Origin: Methylobacter sp.
GTDB taxonomy: Bacteria; Pseudomonadota; Gammaproteobacteria; Methylococcales; Methylomonadaceae
NCBI GenBank assembly: GCA_002928495.1
Contig: PERF01000015.1
Coordinates: 1-33,582 of the forward strand
DNA length: 33,582 nucleotides
Direction: 5' to 3'
The notes under the pieces were generated by a model, which was given only the letters and a program-made list of their open reading frames with translations, was not told the DNA's origin and did not search any database. This document shows, piece by piece, positions 18,274 to 25,188 of this stretch. The translations under genes and the position numbers were made by a program. Every line of letters starts with the position of its first letter. Position 1 is the first letter of the stretch.

Positions 18274-18894
18274 ATGAATCCCATTTACTTCCAGGCAAAA
18301 TTTTTAAGCAGCGCTGCCGATCTTGGCGGCGCACCCTCTGACGAAGGCTTGGAGATAGCTTTTGCAGGGCGTTCCAATGCCGGTAAATCCAGCGCCATTA
18401 ACACTATCACCCGACAAAAAAATCTGGCCAGGACCAGTAAAACTCCCGGGCGCACGCAATTATTGAATTTTTTTTCCGTGAGCGGGCCATTGCGCTTAGT
18501 GGATCTGCCGGGCTACGGTTATGCGCAAGTACCGGCGGAGGTCAAAAAGCAATGGCATGCCATGATGGAGCGTTATTTAACCGGGCGTGAATCGCTATGC
18601 GGCATTGTATTGGTGATGGATGCACGCCGCCCGTTGACCGATTTCGATTGGCAGATGCTGGAATGGGGGGGGCACAATGGCCTGCCGATGCACATTTTGC
18701 TGACTAAAGCCGATAAACTGCCGGATAGTATTGCCGCAAAAACGCTTGCTTCGGTGCAAGAGGCGTTGGATCACAGCGGATTTCCCTATAGCTTGCAATT
18801 GTTTTCGGCGTTAAAGAAAAAAGGCGTGGAAGAGGCCCATCAGGCATTAGACCTTTTGTTTGCGGCTGTCGGGGCTGGCGGTGATAACCCGTAG
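18274..18894 (+). CDS. engB: Ribosome biogenesis GTPase EngB/YsxC
   Basis: A TrmE-Era-EngA-EngB class GTPase. I choose ATG 18274 (206 aa, MNPIYFQAKFLSSA), which matches the family's usual beginning; upstream in-frame starts at 18259 and 18178 add non-conserved residues. GTPase motifs are G1 GRSNAGKSS (32-40), G2 in TSKTPGRTQ, G3 DLPGYGYA and G4 TKAD. EngB acts in late assembly of the 50S subunit and is usually essential. It is transcribed divergently from cytochrome c4. Its 3' end faces a minus-strand intrinsic terminator that belongs to the small RNA candidate at 18911-19014. Confidence 0.95.
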   Translation: MNPIYFQAKFLSSAADLGGAPSDEGLEIAFAGRSNAGKSSAINTITRQKNLARTSKTPGRTQLLNFFSVSGPLRLVDLPGYGYAQVPAEVKKQWHAMMERYLTGRESLCGIVLVMDARRPLTDFDWQMLEWGGHNGLPMHILLTKADKLPDSIAAKTLASVQEALDHSGFPYSLQLFSALKKKGVEEAHQALDLLFAAVGAGGDNP

Positions 18895-18910
18895 CATATG
18901 CCGACGGGCA

Positions 18911-19014
18911 ATAAAAAAGCCCCAAAAGCGTTTGCCTTTGGGGCCGAGGGGATCAGCAAATGACAAAAAAGGGGGGAAATTGTCAAGCTGATTGTGATGC
19001 TTCCTGGCATACAC
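18911..19014 (-). ncRNA. Candidate small RNA converging on engB (Spot 42/ErsA-like position)
   Basis: No open frame of note exists on the minus strand here, yet the stretch has all the parts of a free-standing small RNA. Reading 5' to 3' on the minus strand, there is a small hairpin AUGC-CAGGAA-GCAU (19010-18997). Next is a two-step stem, AUCAGC/GCUGAU (18992-18987 with 18957-18952) continuing into UGACAA/UUGUCA (18985-18980 with 18966-18961), capped by a 13-nt loop containing C6. A linker CCCCUCG leads to a strong intrinsic terminator. An exposed C-rich loop is typical of sRNAs that pair with purine-rich ribosome binding sites. Spot 42 (enterics) and ErsA (Pseudomonas) lie at the polA-engB locus in the same orientation relative to engB. 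Here polA is about 3.3 kb beyond. The transcript start is inferred. Confidence 0.6.
18913..18944 (-). terminator. Rho-independent terminator of the small RNA candidate
   Basis: On the minus strand GCCCCAAAGGC (18944-18934) pairs with GCUUUUGGGGC (18929-18919) as an 11-bp stem with one G-U pair and loop AAAC. It is followed directly by U6 (18918-18913). On the plus strand the stem has no T-run after it, so it does not serve engB; the polarity is clearly minus. Confidence 0.85.
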
Positions 19015-19020
19015 GAGTTT

Positions 19021-19078
19021 AAGATAAATGCACGAATGGAAAGTTCAAATTAAATTTTTTGTGATAAAAAATTTTTCC
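19021..19078 (-). promoter_or_regulatory. Candidate promoter of the small RNA, with AT-rich UP-like element
   Basis: On the minus strand TTGAAC (19048-19043) and TATCTT (19026-19021) are separated by 16 bases. Directly upstream is a stretch of about 30 bases of almost pure A/T (19049-19078) resembling an UP element. Each box matches consensus at four of six positions. Confidence 0.45.
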
Positions 19079-19168
19079 GGCGCGCTAACCTTGCAGCGGA
19101 CAGGAAAAATGGTTGATCCCAGCGGTTGAAAAAATCTCGTGGGAAAGACTCAGTTTTTATTGAATAAT

Positions 19169-19184
19169 CCGGTAAATTTACCGG
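19169..19184. promoter_or_regulatory. Perfect 16-bp palindrome upstream of lemA (possible operator)
   Basis: CCGGTAAATTTACCGG reads identically on both strands and lies 28 bases before the lemA ATG. A perfect 16-bp palindrome is a plausible dimeric repressor site. No regulator gene is adjacent, so the binding protein is unknown. Confidence 0.4.
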
Positions 19185-19212
19185 CCAGCTAAACTTAAAT
19201 TAAGGCGTGCAC

Positions 19213-19803
19213 ATGCGTTCGATTATTAACATACTCATTCTAACCGCGATATTGGCGCTATCAGGTTGCGGTTATAACACCATTCAGGCTCAGGATGAGC
19301 AGATTAACGCCAGTTGGGCGGAAGTGCTTAACCAATATCAGCGGCGTGCCGATTTGGTCCCCAATCTGGTGAATACGGTAAAAGGTTATGCCGGCCATGA
19401 AAAAGAGGTTCTGGAAACAGTTACCGCTTCCCGTGCCAGAGCCGGCAGTATCCAGGCCACACCGGAATTACTGAATGACGAGCAGGCCTTTGCTAAATTT
19501 CAGGCCGCCCAAGGCGAGTTGTCATCGGCTTTGTCAAGATTGATGGCGGTTTCGGAAAACTATCCGCAGCTTAAGGCGGATGCCGGCTTCCGGGATTTGC
19601 AAGCGCAACTGGAAGGCACGGAAAACCGCATTACGGTGGCCAGAAACCGTTACATTGCCGCTGTTAAAGACTACAACATCACCGTGCGTTCATTTCCCAG
19701 CAACTTAACGGCCAAGCTATTCGATTACACGCCCAAACCTTCGTTTACGGTTGAAAACGAAAAAGCCATAGCGGCGCCGCCTACCGTGGATTTCGGCAAA
19801 TAA
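19213..19803 (+). CDS. lemA: LemA family lipoprotein
   Basis: I use ATG 19213 (196 aa), which has AAGG about 7 bases upstream; a GTG at 19207 is also in frame. Residues 5-19 form a lipoprotein signal with lipobox LSGC (Cys19). The mature part is a helical LemA domain with NQYQRRADLVPNLVNTVKGY, then HEKEVLETVTASRARAG and ENRITVARNRYIAAVKDYN, all hallmark segments of the family. LemA proteins are small helical bundle membrane proteins of unknown biochemical role. In many bacteria they are encoded next to TPM-domain proteins, as here: the next gene starts 1 base after its stop. Confidence 0.93.
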   Translation: MRSIINILILTAILALSGCGYNTIQAQDEQINASWAEVLNQYQRRADLVPNLVNTVKGYAGHEKEVLETVTASRARAGSIQATPELLNDEQAFAKFQAAQGELSSALSRLMAVSENYPQLKADAGFRDLQAQLEGTENRITVARNRYIAAVKDYNITVRSFPSNLTAKLFDYTPKPSFTVENEKAIAAPPTVDFGK

Positions 19804-19804
19804 C

Positions 19805-20679
19805 ATGCAGTTTGCCAAGGCGACAGTCGCCGCGTTTTATTACTGATTTGTTCAGGCTGGCTGTTGGCCGCTTTAAGCGAGACGCCCGTGCCGGCATTGG
19901 CGGCACGGGTTACCGACTTGGCAGGTGTTTTTACGGCCGAACAGAAATCCGCACTGGAAGCCCGGCTGGCGGCTTTGGAAAGCCAAAAAGGCGTTCAGAT
20001 TGCTGTGCTGACGGTACTTACCACTCAACCGGAAGCCATTGAACAGTATTCCATTAATGTCGCCGAACAATGGAAACTGGGCCGTAAAAGCGTGGATGAC
20101 GGAATTTTACTATTGCTTGCCAAAGACGACCGCAAAACCCGCATCGAAGTTGGCTATGGTTTGGAAGGTGTGATTCCCGACGCCGTGGCCAAGCGCATTA
20201 TTGAAGAAATCATGATTCCGTTTTTCCGTAACGGGGATTACTACGGCGGCATCAATGCCGGGGTGGAAAAGCTGGTCGGTTTGGTGCAAGGGGAGTCCTT
20301 ACCGCCGCCGGAAGCCAAGTCCGCTGATGTTTTCCTGTCAGGGCCTTATGTTTTCCTGGTTTTTGTTATTGCGCTGTTTTCAGGCAGCTTAATGCGCGCT
20401 ATTTTTGGGCCGGTATTGGGCGGGCTGCTCAACGGCGGCATTTGCGGCGCGTTGGTGTGGTTTTTGGGCGGCGGCTTGGTTTTGGCTTTGATAGCAGGGG
20501 TGATAATCATGCTGTTTTCGCTAGGTAACAATGGTTCATCCGGCCCCGGCGGCGGCTATTACGGCGGCGGAGATTTAAGCGGAAGTCGCTCTTCCTGGGG
20601 TGGATTTTCCAGCGGAGACAATGGCTTTTCAGGTGGCGGCGGAGATTTTGGCGGCGGTGGCGCCTCGGGGAGCTGGTAA
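19805..20679 (+). CDS. TPM domain membrane protein (YgcG-like); signal peptide region frameshifted
   Basis: The long frame is open from a TTG at 19864, but that start would leave half a signal peptide. An ATG at 19805, 1 base after lemA, gives MQFAKATVAAF and then stops. Adding one T to the T4 run at 19835-19838 joins it to LLLICSGWLLAALSETPVPA and makes a normal signal peptide, so the sequence probably lacks one base. Repaired length is about 291 aa. The exported TPM domain starts ARVTDLAGVFTAEQKSALEARL and includes DDGILLLLAKDDRKTRIEVGYGLEG. Two to three membrane segments follow, then a Gly-rich tail ending GGGGASGSW, the standard YgcG architecture. TPM domains are linked to phosphatase activity or protein turnover in other systems; the role here is unknown. 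Confidence 0.85.
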
Positions 20680-21179
20680 TGCGGATTTTACGGTTTTTAC
20701 GGCATAGTTGTACTTTCCCCTGGCAGGTGCGCCGGGTGTTTCCCAAACGTAGTCTTAGCGTTATTGAAACCCTGGTGCGCGAAAGCGAATGCTCGCATTT
20801 GGCTGAGCTCAAGTTTGTCGTGGAAGCGGCATTGAGCCCTGGCGAATTAATTCGCGGCATGACAGCCAGACAGCGCGCCTTGGAAGTGTTTTCGCAGCTG
20901 AGATTGTGGGATACCGAACACAATAGCGGGGTTTTGATTTATTTGCTGCTGGCGGACCGCCGGGTTGAAATCATCGCCGACCGAGGTATTAATGCTAAGA
21001 CCGGCTCCGATGTGTGGGAGTCGATTTGCCGGGCTATGGAAGCACAATTCCGAACCGGAAATTTTGAGCAAGGCGTATTGTCCGCCATCACGCAGATTAC
21101 CGTATTGTTGCAGCGACATTTTCCTGCGCAAGGCCAGCTAAACGCCAATGAGATAGGCGATAGTCCGGTTTTGCTTTAA
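20679..21179 (+). CDS. Second TPM-domain protein, no signal peptide
   Basis: A 166-residue protein whose ATG overlaps the preceding TAA by one base (TAATG), so it is translationally coupled to the first TPM gene. It contains a shorter TPM domain: IETLVRESECSHLAELKFVVE, ARQRALEVFSQLRLWDTEHNSGVLIYLLLADRRVEIIADRGI, and a helix near the end. There is no signal peptide and no membrane segment, unlike the first TPM protein, which suggests the two copies sit on opposite sides of the membrane. lemA-TPM-TPM is a recurrent operon. Function is not established. Confidence 0.85.
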   Translation: MRILRFLRHSCTFPWQVRRVFPKRSLSVIETLVRESECSHLAELKFVVEAALSPGELIRGMTARQRALEVFSQLRLWDTEHNSGVLIYLLLADRRVEIIADRGINAKTGSDVWESICRAMEAQFRTGNFEQGVLSAITQITVLLQRHFPAQGQLNANEIGDSPVLL

Positions 21180-21227
21180 GTTGTTTTTGTGGTAACTATG
21201 CATTATGGGGTCAGAAATAGTCCGAAT

Positions 21228-21345
21228 AGCAACCGCCCTTTTTTAAAAGGGGAGCTAGGTGGATTTTTTCAAAAAACTTCCCCTCGCTCCTCGTTTTCGA
21301 AGAGGGGAACCGCTAGCGCTGAGCGCTGGCAGAACGGCGCTTTTG
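21228..21345. repeat. Intergenic cluster of inverted repeats (REP-like)
   Basis: The 209-bp gap between the second TPM gene and the epimerase holds several short palindromes in a row. They are CCCTTTT..AAAAGGG near 21237-21252, TTTTTT-C-AAAAAA near 21264-21276, TTCCCCTC (21278-21285) with GAGGGGAA (21302-21309), and GCTAGCGCT/AGCGCTGGC near 21312-21330. The pattern resembles dispersed intergenic repeats found in many methylotroph and gammaproteobacterial genomes. Only one copy lies in the window, so repeat status is inferred. Confidence 0.4.
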
Positions 21346-21388
21346 TTGGTCATTCTTGAGCGTGGTAAGGCATTAAGCGGGAGTAAAT

Positions 21389-22285
21389 ATGAGGATTTTG
21401 ATCACCGGCGGTACCGGGTTAATCGGGCGGCAGCTTTGCAAAGCGTTGTTGCATGAAGGGCATGAGTTGACGGTGTTGAGCCGAAATCCTCTATCCGTGC
21501 CTATCAAATGCGGGCAAGCGGTTAAGGCCATGCAAAGTTTAAGCGAATGGACGCCGGATCAGGTATTTGACGCCGTGATCAATCTTGCCGGTGAGCCGAT
21601 TATTGACTTGCCCTGGACTGAAGCCCGCAAGAAACGCCTTTGGGATAGCCGGGTTAGCCTGACTGCCGAGCTGGTTAATAGAATCGAGAGAGCGGATCAA
21701 AAACCCAAAGTGCTGCTCAGTGGTTCAGCGATCGGCTATTACGGCGATTGCGGCAGCACCCTAGTAGATGAAACCGCCCCGCCTGCATCGGATTTCGGCG
21801 CGGCGTTATGTGCGGCCTGGGAAAAAGCCGGTTTGAAAGCGGCGGAAAGCAATGTCAGGGTTTGTTTCCTTCGCACCGGTTTGGTTTTAGATGCCGCAGG
21901 CGGTTTGTTGGGCAAAATGCTGTTGCCTTTCAAACTGGGTTTGGGCGCCAGCCTGGGCAGTGGCCACCAGTGGATGAGCTGGATTCATATCGATGATTAT
22001 GTCGCCATCGTGCTGCGTTTGTTAACAGAGCCGGGGGCAATCGGTATTTTCAATATGACGGCTCCCAAGCCGGTCACCAATAAAGAATTCACCGACACGC
22101 TGGCAAAAACACTATGCCGCCCGGCTTTCTTGTTTGCGCCATCCCTCGCACTGAAGCTGGGATTGGGCGAGCGGGCTTATCTCTTATTAGGCGGCCAACG
22201 GGTCATTCCGGCCAAAGCCCAAGCCTTGGGCTATGAATTTATCTATCCGGAACTTGATGGTGCGTTAAAGTCGTTATTGGGCTGA
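21389..22285 (+). CDS. TIGR01777 family epimerase (SDR39U1/YfcH-like)
   Basis: A 298-residue extended short-chain dehydrogenase. The NAD(P)-binding motif is ITGGTGLIGRQL (Gly7, Gly8, Gly10, Gly13). The family features VINLAGEPI, SGSAIGYYGD, the active-site-like YYGDCG region and the C-terminal DUF1731 (AKAQALGYEFIYPELDGALKSLLG) are all present. The start has GGGAG upstream. E. coli YfcH belongs here; substrates are not known, and the family is often listed only as nucleoside-diphosphate-sugar epimerase. The stop lies 2 bases from the polA stop (convergent), so any terminator must be inside coding sequence. Confidence 0.9.
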   Translation: MRILITGGTGLIGRQLCKALLHEGHELTVLSRNPLSVPIKCGQAVKAMQSLSEWTPDQVFDAVINLAGEPIIDLPWTEARKKRLWDSRVSLTAELVNRIERADQKPKVLLSGSAIGYYGDCGSTLVDETAPPASDFGAALCAAWEKAGLKAAESNVRVCFLRTGLVLDAAGGLLGKMLLPFKLGLGASLGSGHQWMSWIHIDDYVAIVLRLLTEPGAIGIFNMTAPKPVTNKEFTDTLAKTLCRPAFLFAPSLALKLGLGERAYLLLGGQRVIPAKAQALGYEFIYPELDGALKSLLG

Positions 22286-22287
22286 GT

Positions 22288-25017
22288 TTAATGCGCTTCA
22301 TCCCAATTAATGCCAACTCCGGTTTCCACCACCAACGGAACGGATAACTGGGCTGCCGAACTCATCAGGTCTTGGATTTTAGCCTGGTGCTGGTCTAACA
22401 TGGCTTCCGGCACTTCAAACACCAGTTCGTCGTGCACTTGCATAATCATTAGGGTGCCGCCGGATTCGCGTTGCAGCCATTGGTCGGTGGCAATCATGGC
22501 GCGTTTGATAATATCGGCCGCGGTGCCTTGCATGGGCGCGTTGATGGCGGTGCGTTCGGCATACTGGCGCATGGCGGCGTTGCGCGACTGAATGTCCGGC
22601 AAGTACAAGCGCCGGCCGAACAACGTTTCCACATAGCCTTGCTCGCGTGCTTGCGCCCGGATGTTGTCCATGTAACGTTTTACGCCGGGATAGCGGGTGA
22701 AGTACAGATCGATATATGACTGCGCTTGCTGGCGCGACAAGCCCAATTGCTGCGCCAAGCCGAACGACGACATGCCGTAAATCAGGCCGAAATTGATGGC
22801 TTTGGCGGAGCGTCGCAAATCGGCGGTGACCAATTCGGGCTCCACGCCGAATACTTCGGCCGCGGTGGCGCGGTGGATGTCCTCGCCTTGGCTGAATGCT
22901 TTCAGCAGCCCTTCATCGCCGGATAAATGCGCCATGATGCGCAGTTCGATTTGTGAATAGTCGGCGGCAACGATTTTACAGCCTTCCCGGGCGATAAACG
23001 CTTGGCGGATTTTCCTGCCCTCGGCGCTGCGGATGGGTATGTTCTGCAGGTTGGGATCGGACGACGACAAGCGTCCGGTCGCCGCCACGGCCTGATGGTA
23101 AGAGGTATGGATGCGGCCGGTTTTCTCGTTAACTTGCTGCGGCAGTTTGTCGACGTAAGTCGATTTGAGTTTACTAAGTCCACGGTGTTCCAGAATCAGC
23201 CGGGGCAGCGGGTAATCCATAGCCAGTTCCTGCAACACCGATTCTTCGGTGGAAGGCTGGCCTTTGGGGGTTTTTTTCAGCACCGGCAGCTTCAGTTGAT
23301 CGTACAAAATTTCCTGAATCTGTTTAGGAGAACCCAGGTTAAAGGTCTTGCCGGCAGTTTGGTGAGCTTCTTGCTCCAAGGCGCAGATTTGCCCCGATAA
23401 TTCCAGGCTTTGCTGCGCCAACATGGCGGTGTCTATGAGTACGCCGTTTTGCTCCATACGGGCCAAAACCGTGATCAAGGGGATTTCCAGTTCGCGGTAG
23501 AGTGTGTCCAGGGGCGGTATCTGTTGCAGTTTGGGATACAGCACTCGATGCAGGCGCAAGGTAATGTCGGCATCCTCGGCGGCATACGGGGCGGCTTGTT
23601 CCACCGGTACTTCGGCAAAGCCGATTTGTTTGGCGCCTTTGCCGGCGACTTCTTCGTAGTGGATGGTGACGGTATCCAGGTATTTTTTCGCCAGATCGTC
23701 CATGTTGTGTTTAGTAGCAGTGCTGTCCAGGACATAGGATTCCAGCATGGTGTCATGGACAATGCCGTTAAGCCGGATGCCGTGGTTGGTCAGCACGTGC
23801 GCGTCGTATTTGAGGTTTTGGCCGACTTTGGCGTGGTTTGCATCTTCCAGCAGCGGGCGGAGTTTTTCCAGGGTTTGGGTGCGGTCAAGCTGTTCCGGGG
23901 CGCCGGGGTAGTCGTGCGCCAGCGGCACATAGGCGGCTTTGCCGGGCTCGACGGCAAACGAAACGCCGACAATTTGGGCTTTGCTGTAATCAAGATCGGT
24001 GGTTTCGGTATCGAAAGCGAACAACTCAGCGGTTTTAAGTTTTTCCAGCCAGTCGTCAAGCCGGGCTGCGGAGAATATGCTTTCGTATTCGACGGCTAAG
24101 CCGCTGAAATCCGGGCTGTCGGCCTGAGGCGCGGGAGCGGTCGGCTCGCCGGTTTCCGGCGTATTCAGTACTTTGAGCCAGGTTGAAAAACCCAGGTCTG
24201 TCAACAGGTGTTTCAGTTCGGCCTTGTCCATAGGCTGCTGCTTGAGGTCCTCCATGCTGTAGGGTAGCTCCAGGTCGCAGCGGATGGTGGTCAGCTGTTT
24301 GGATAACGGCAGCTGGCCAAGGCTGGCGCGCAGATTATCGCCGATTTTGCCTTTGATTGCGTCGGCGTGAGCAATCAGATTGTCCAGCGTCTGGTAGTCT
24401 TGCAGCCATTTGGCGGCGGTTTTGGGGCCAACTTTGGGTACGCCGGGGATGTTGTCCACGGTGTCTCCGATCAGCGCCAGATAATCAATAATCTGGTCGG
24501 GCCTGACGCCGAATTTTTCGATGACACCTTGGATATCCAGCCGGGTATTGGTCATGGTGTTTTCCAGGATGATATGTTCGTTGACCAATTGCGCCATGTC
24601 TTTATCGCCAGTGGAAATAATAACTTGGTAACCTTGTTCCACGGCATGCAAGGCCAACACGCCCAGGACATCGTCAGCTTCAATATTGGCCTCGATGATC
24701 AAAGGCAAGCCCATGGCGCGGATAACATTGTGCAAAGGTTCGATTTGTACGCGCAAATCGTCGGGCATGGGCGGACGGTGGGCTTTGTACTGGTCGTATA
24801 AATCGTTGCGGAAAGTTTTGCCGGGCGCGTCAAAAACCACGGTGATGAAATCGCTGTGATACTCGGCGATCAGCTTGCGCAGCATACTGGTAACGCCGTG
24901 GATGGCATTGGTTGGCAAGCCTTGCGGGCCGGTCAACGGGGGGATGGCGTGGTAGGCGCGAAATAAAAACGACGAACCGTCGACCAGAATCAGACGTTTT
25001 GGAGTGGGTTGCAGCAT
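22288..25017 (-). CDS. polA: DNA polymerase I
   Basis: I start at ATG 25017 (909 aa), just before PKRLILVDGSSFLFRAYHA, the family's 5' end; the frame continues upstream to a TTG at 25080 but adds a non-conserved leader. Domains are the 5'-3' flap exonuclease (1-300), a 3'-5' exonuclease with intact FDTETTDLD (about 335) and YAAEDADITLRL, so proofreading should be active, and the polymerase (about 520-909). The polymerase has motif A VAADYSQIELR (about 685), motif B RRSAKAINFGLIYGMS and motif C VHDELVFEV (about 862). It functions in Okazaki fragment processing and repair. No good SD is seen before the chosen start. Confidence 0.97.
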   Translation of the reverse strand: MLQPTPKRLILVDGSSFLFRAYHAIPPLTGPQGLPTNAIHGVTSMLRKLIAEYHSDFITVVFDAPGKTFRNDLYDQYKAHRPPMPDDLRVQIEPLHNVIRAMGLPLIIEANIEADDVLGVLALHAVEQGYQVIISTGDKDMAQLVNEHIILENTMTNTRLDIQGVIEKFGVRPDQIIDYLALIGDTVDNIPGVPKVGPKTAAKWLQDYQTLDNLIAHADAIKGKIGDNLRASLGQLPLSKQLTTIRCDLELPYSMEDLKQQPMDKAELKHLLTDLGFSTWLKVLNTPETGEPTAPAPQADSPDFSGLAVEYESIFSAARLDDWLEKLKTAELFAFDTETTDLDYSKAQIVGVSFAVEPGKAAYVPLAHDYPGAPEQLDRTQTLEKLRPLLEDANHAKVGQNLKYDAHVLTNHGIRLNGIVHDTMLESYVLDSTATKHNMDDLAKKYLDTVTIHYEEVAGKGAKQIGFAEVPVEQAAPYAAEDADITLRLHRVLYPKLQQIPPLDTLYRELEIPLITVLARMEQNGVLIDTAMLAQQSLELSGQICALEQEAHQTAGKTFNLGSPKQIQEILYDQLKLPVLKKTPKGQPSTEESVLQELAMDYPLPRLILEHRGLSKLKSTYVDKLPQQVNEKTGRIHTSYHQAVAATGRLSSSDPNLQNIPIRSAEGRKIRQAFIAREGCKIVAADYSQIELRIMAHLSGDEGLLKAFSQGEDIHRATAAEVFGVEPELVTADLRRSAKAINFGLIYGMSSFGLAQQLGLSRQQAQSYIDLYFTRYPGVKRYMDNIRAQAREQGYVETLFGRRLYLPDIQSRNAAMRQYAERTAINAPMQGTAADIIKRAMIATDQWLQRESGGTLMIMQVHDELVFEVPEAMLDQHQAKIQDLMSSAAQLSVPLVVETGVGINWDEAH

Positions 25018-25091
25018 GAAAATTAAAGGCAAAACGCAAAATGCTAGAGTAACATTTTTGACTGTTTTGAGCTTGGGCAAATAAATCTAAG

Positions 25092-25121
25092 AATTGAGAA
25101 AAATTAAATAAAAACTCAATT
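25092..25121. promoter_or_regulatory. AT-rich inverted repeat in the polA / DUF898 divergent gap
   Basis: AATTGAG (25092-25098) and CTCAATT (25115-25121) form a 7-bp inverted repeat in a very AT-rich gap between the two divergent genes. It could be a regulator site or simply low-complexity sequence. I see no convincing paired -35/-10 boxes. Confidence 0.25.
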
Positions 25122-25188
25122 TATTTACTAGATTTTTATTATAAACTATGCGGTCTTTATGAGTGTTTTATAAGAGCAGGAGATAAAA

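Noticed and set aside
18919-18944. Terminator assigned to engB on the plus strand
   Set aside because: On the plus strand the stem is followed by CGAGGGG with no T-run; the U-tract exists only on the minus strand.
23410-24099. 229-codon plus-strand open frame antisense to polA
   Set aside because: Overlaps the conserved exonuclease domain of Pol I; its composition (runs of Gly, Gln, Phe, Val) is typical of antisense frames.
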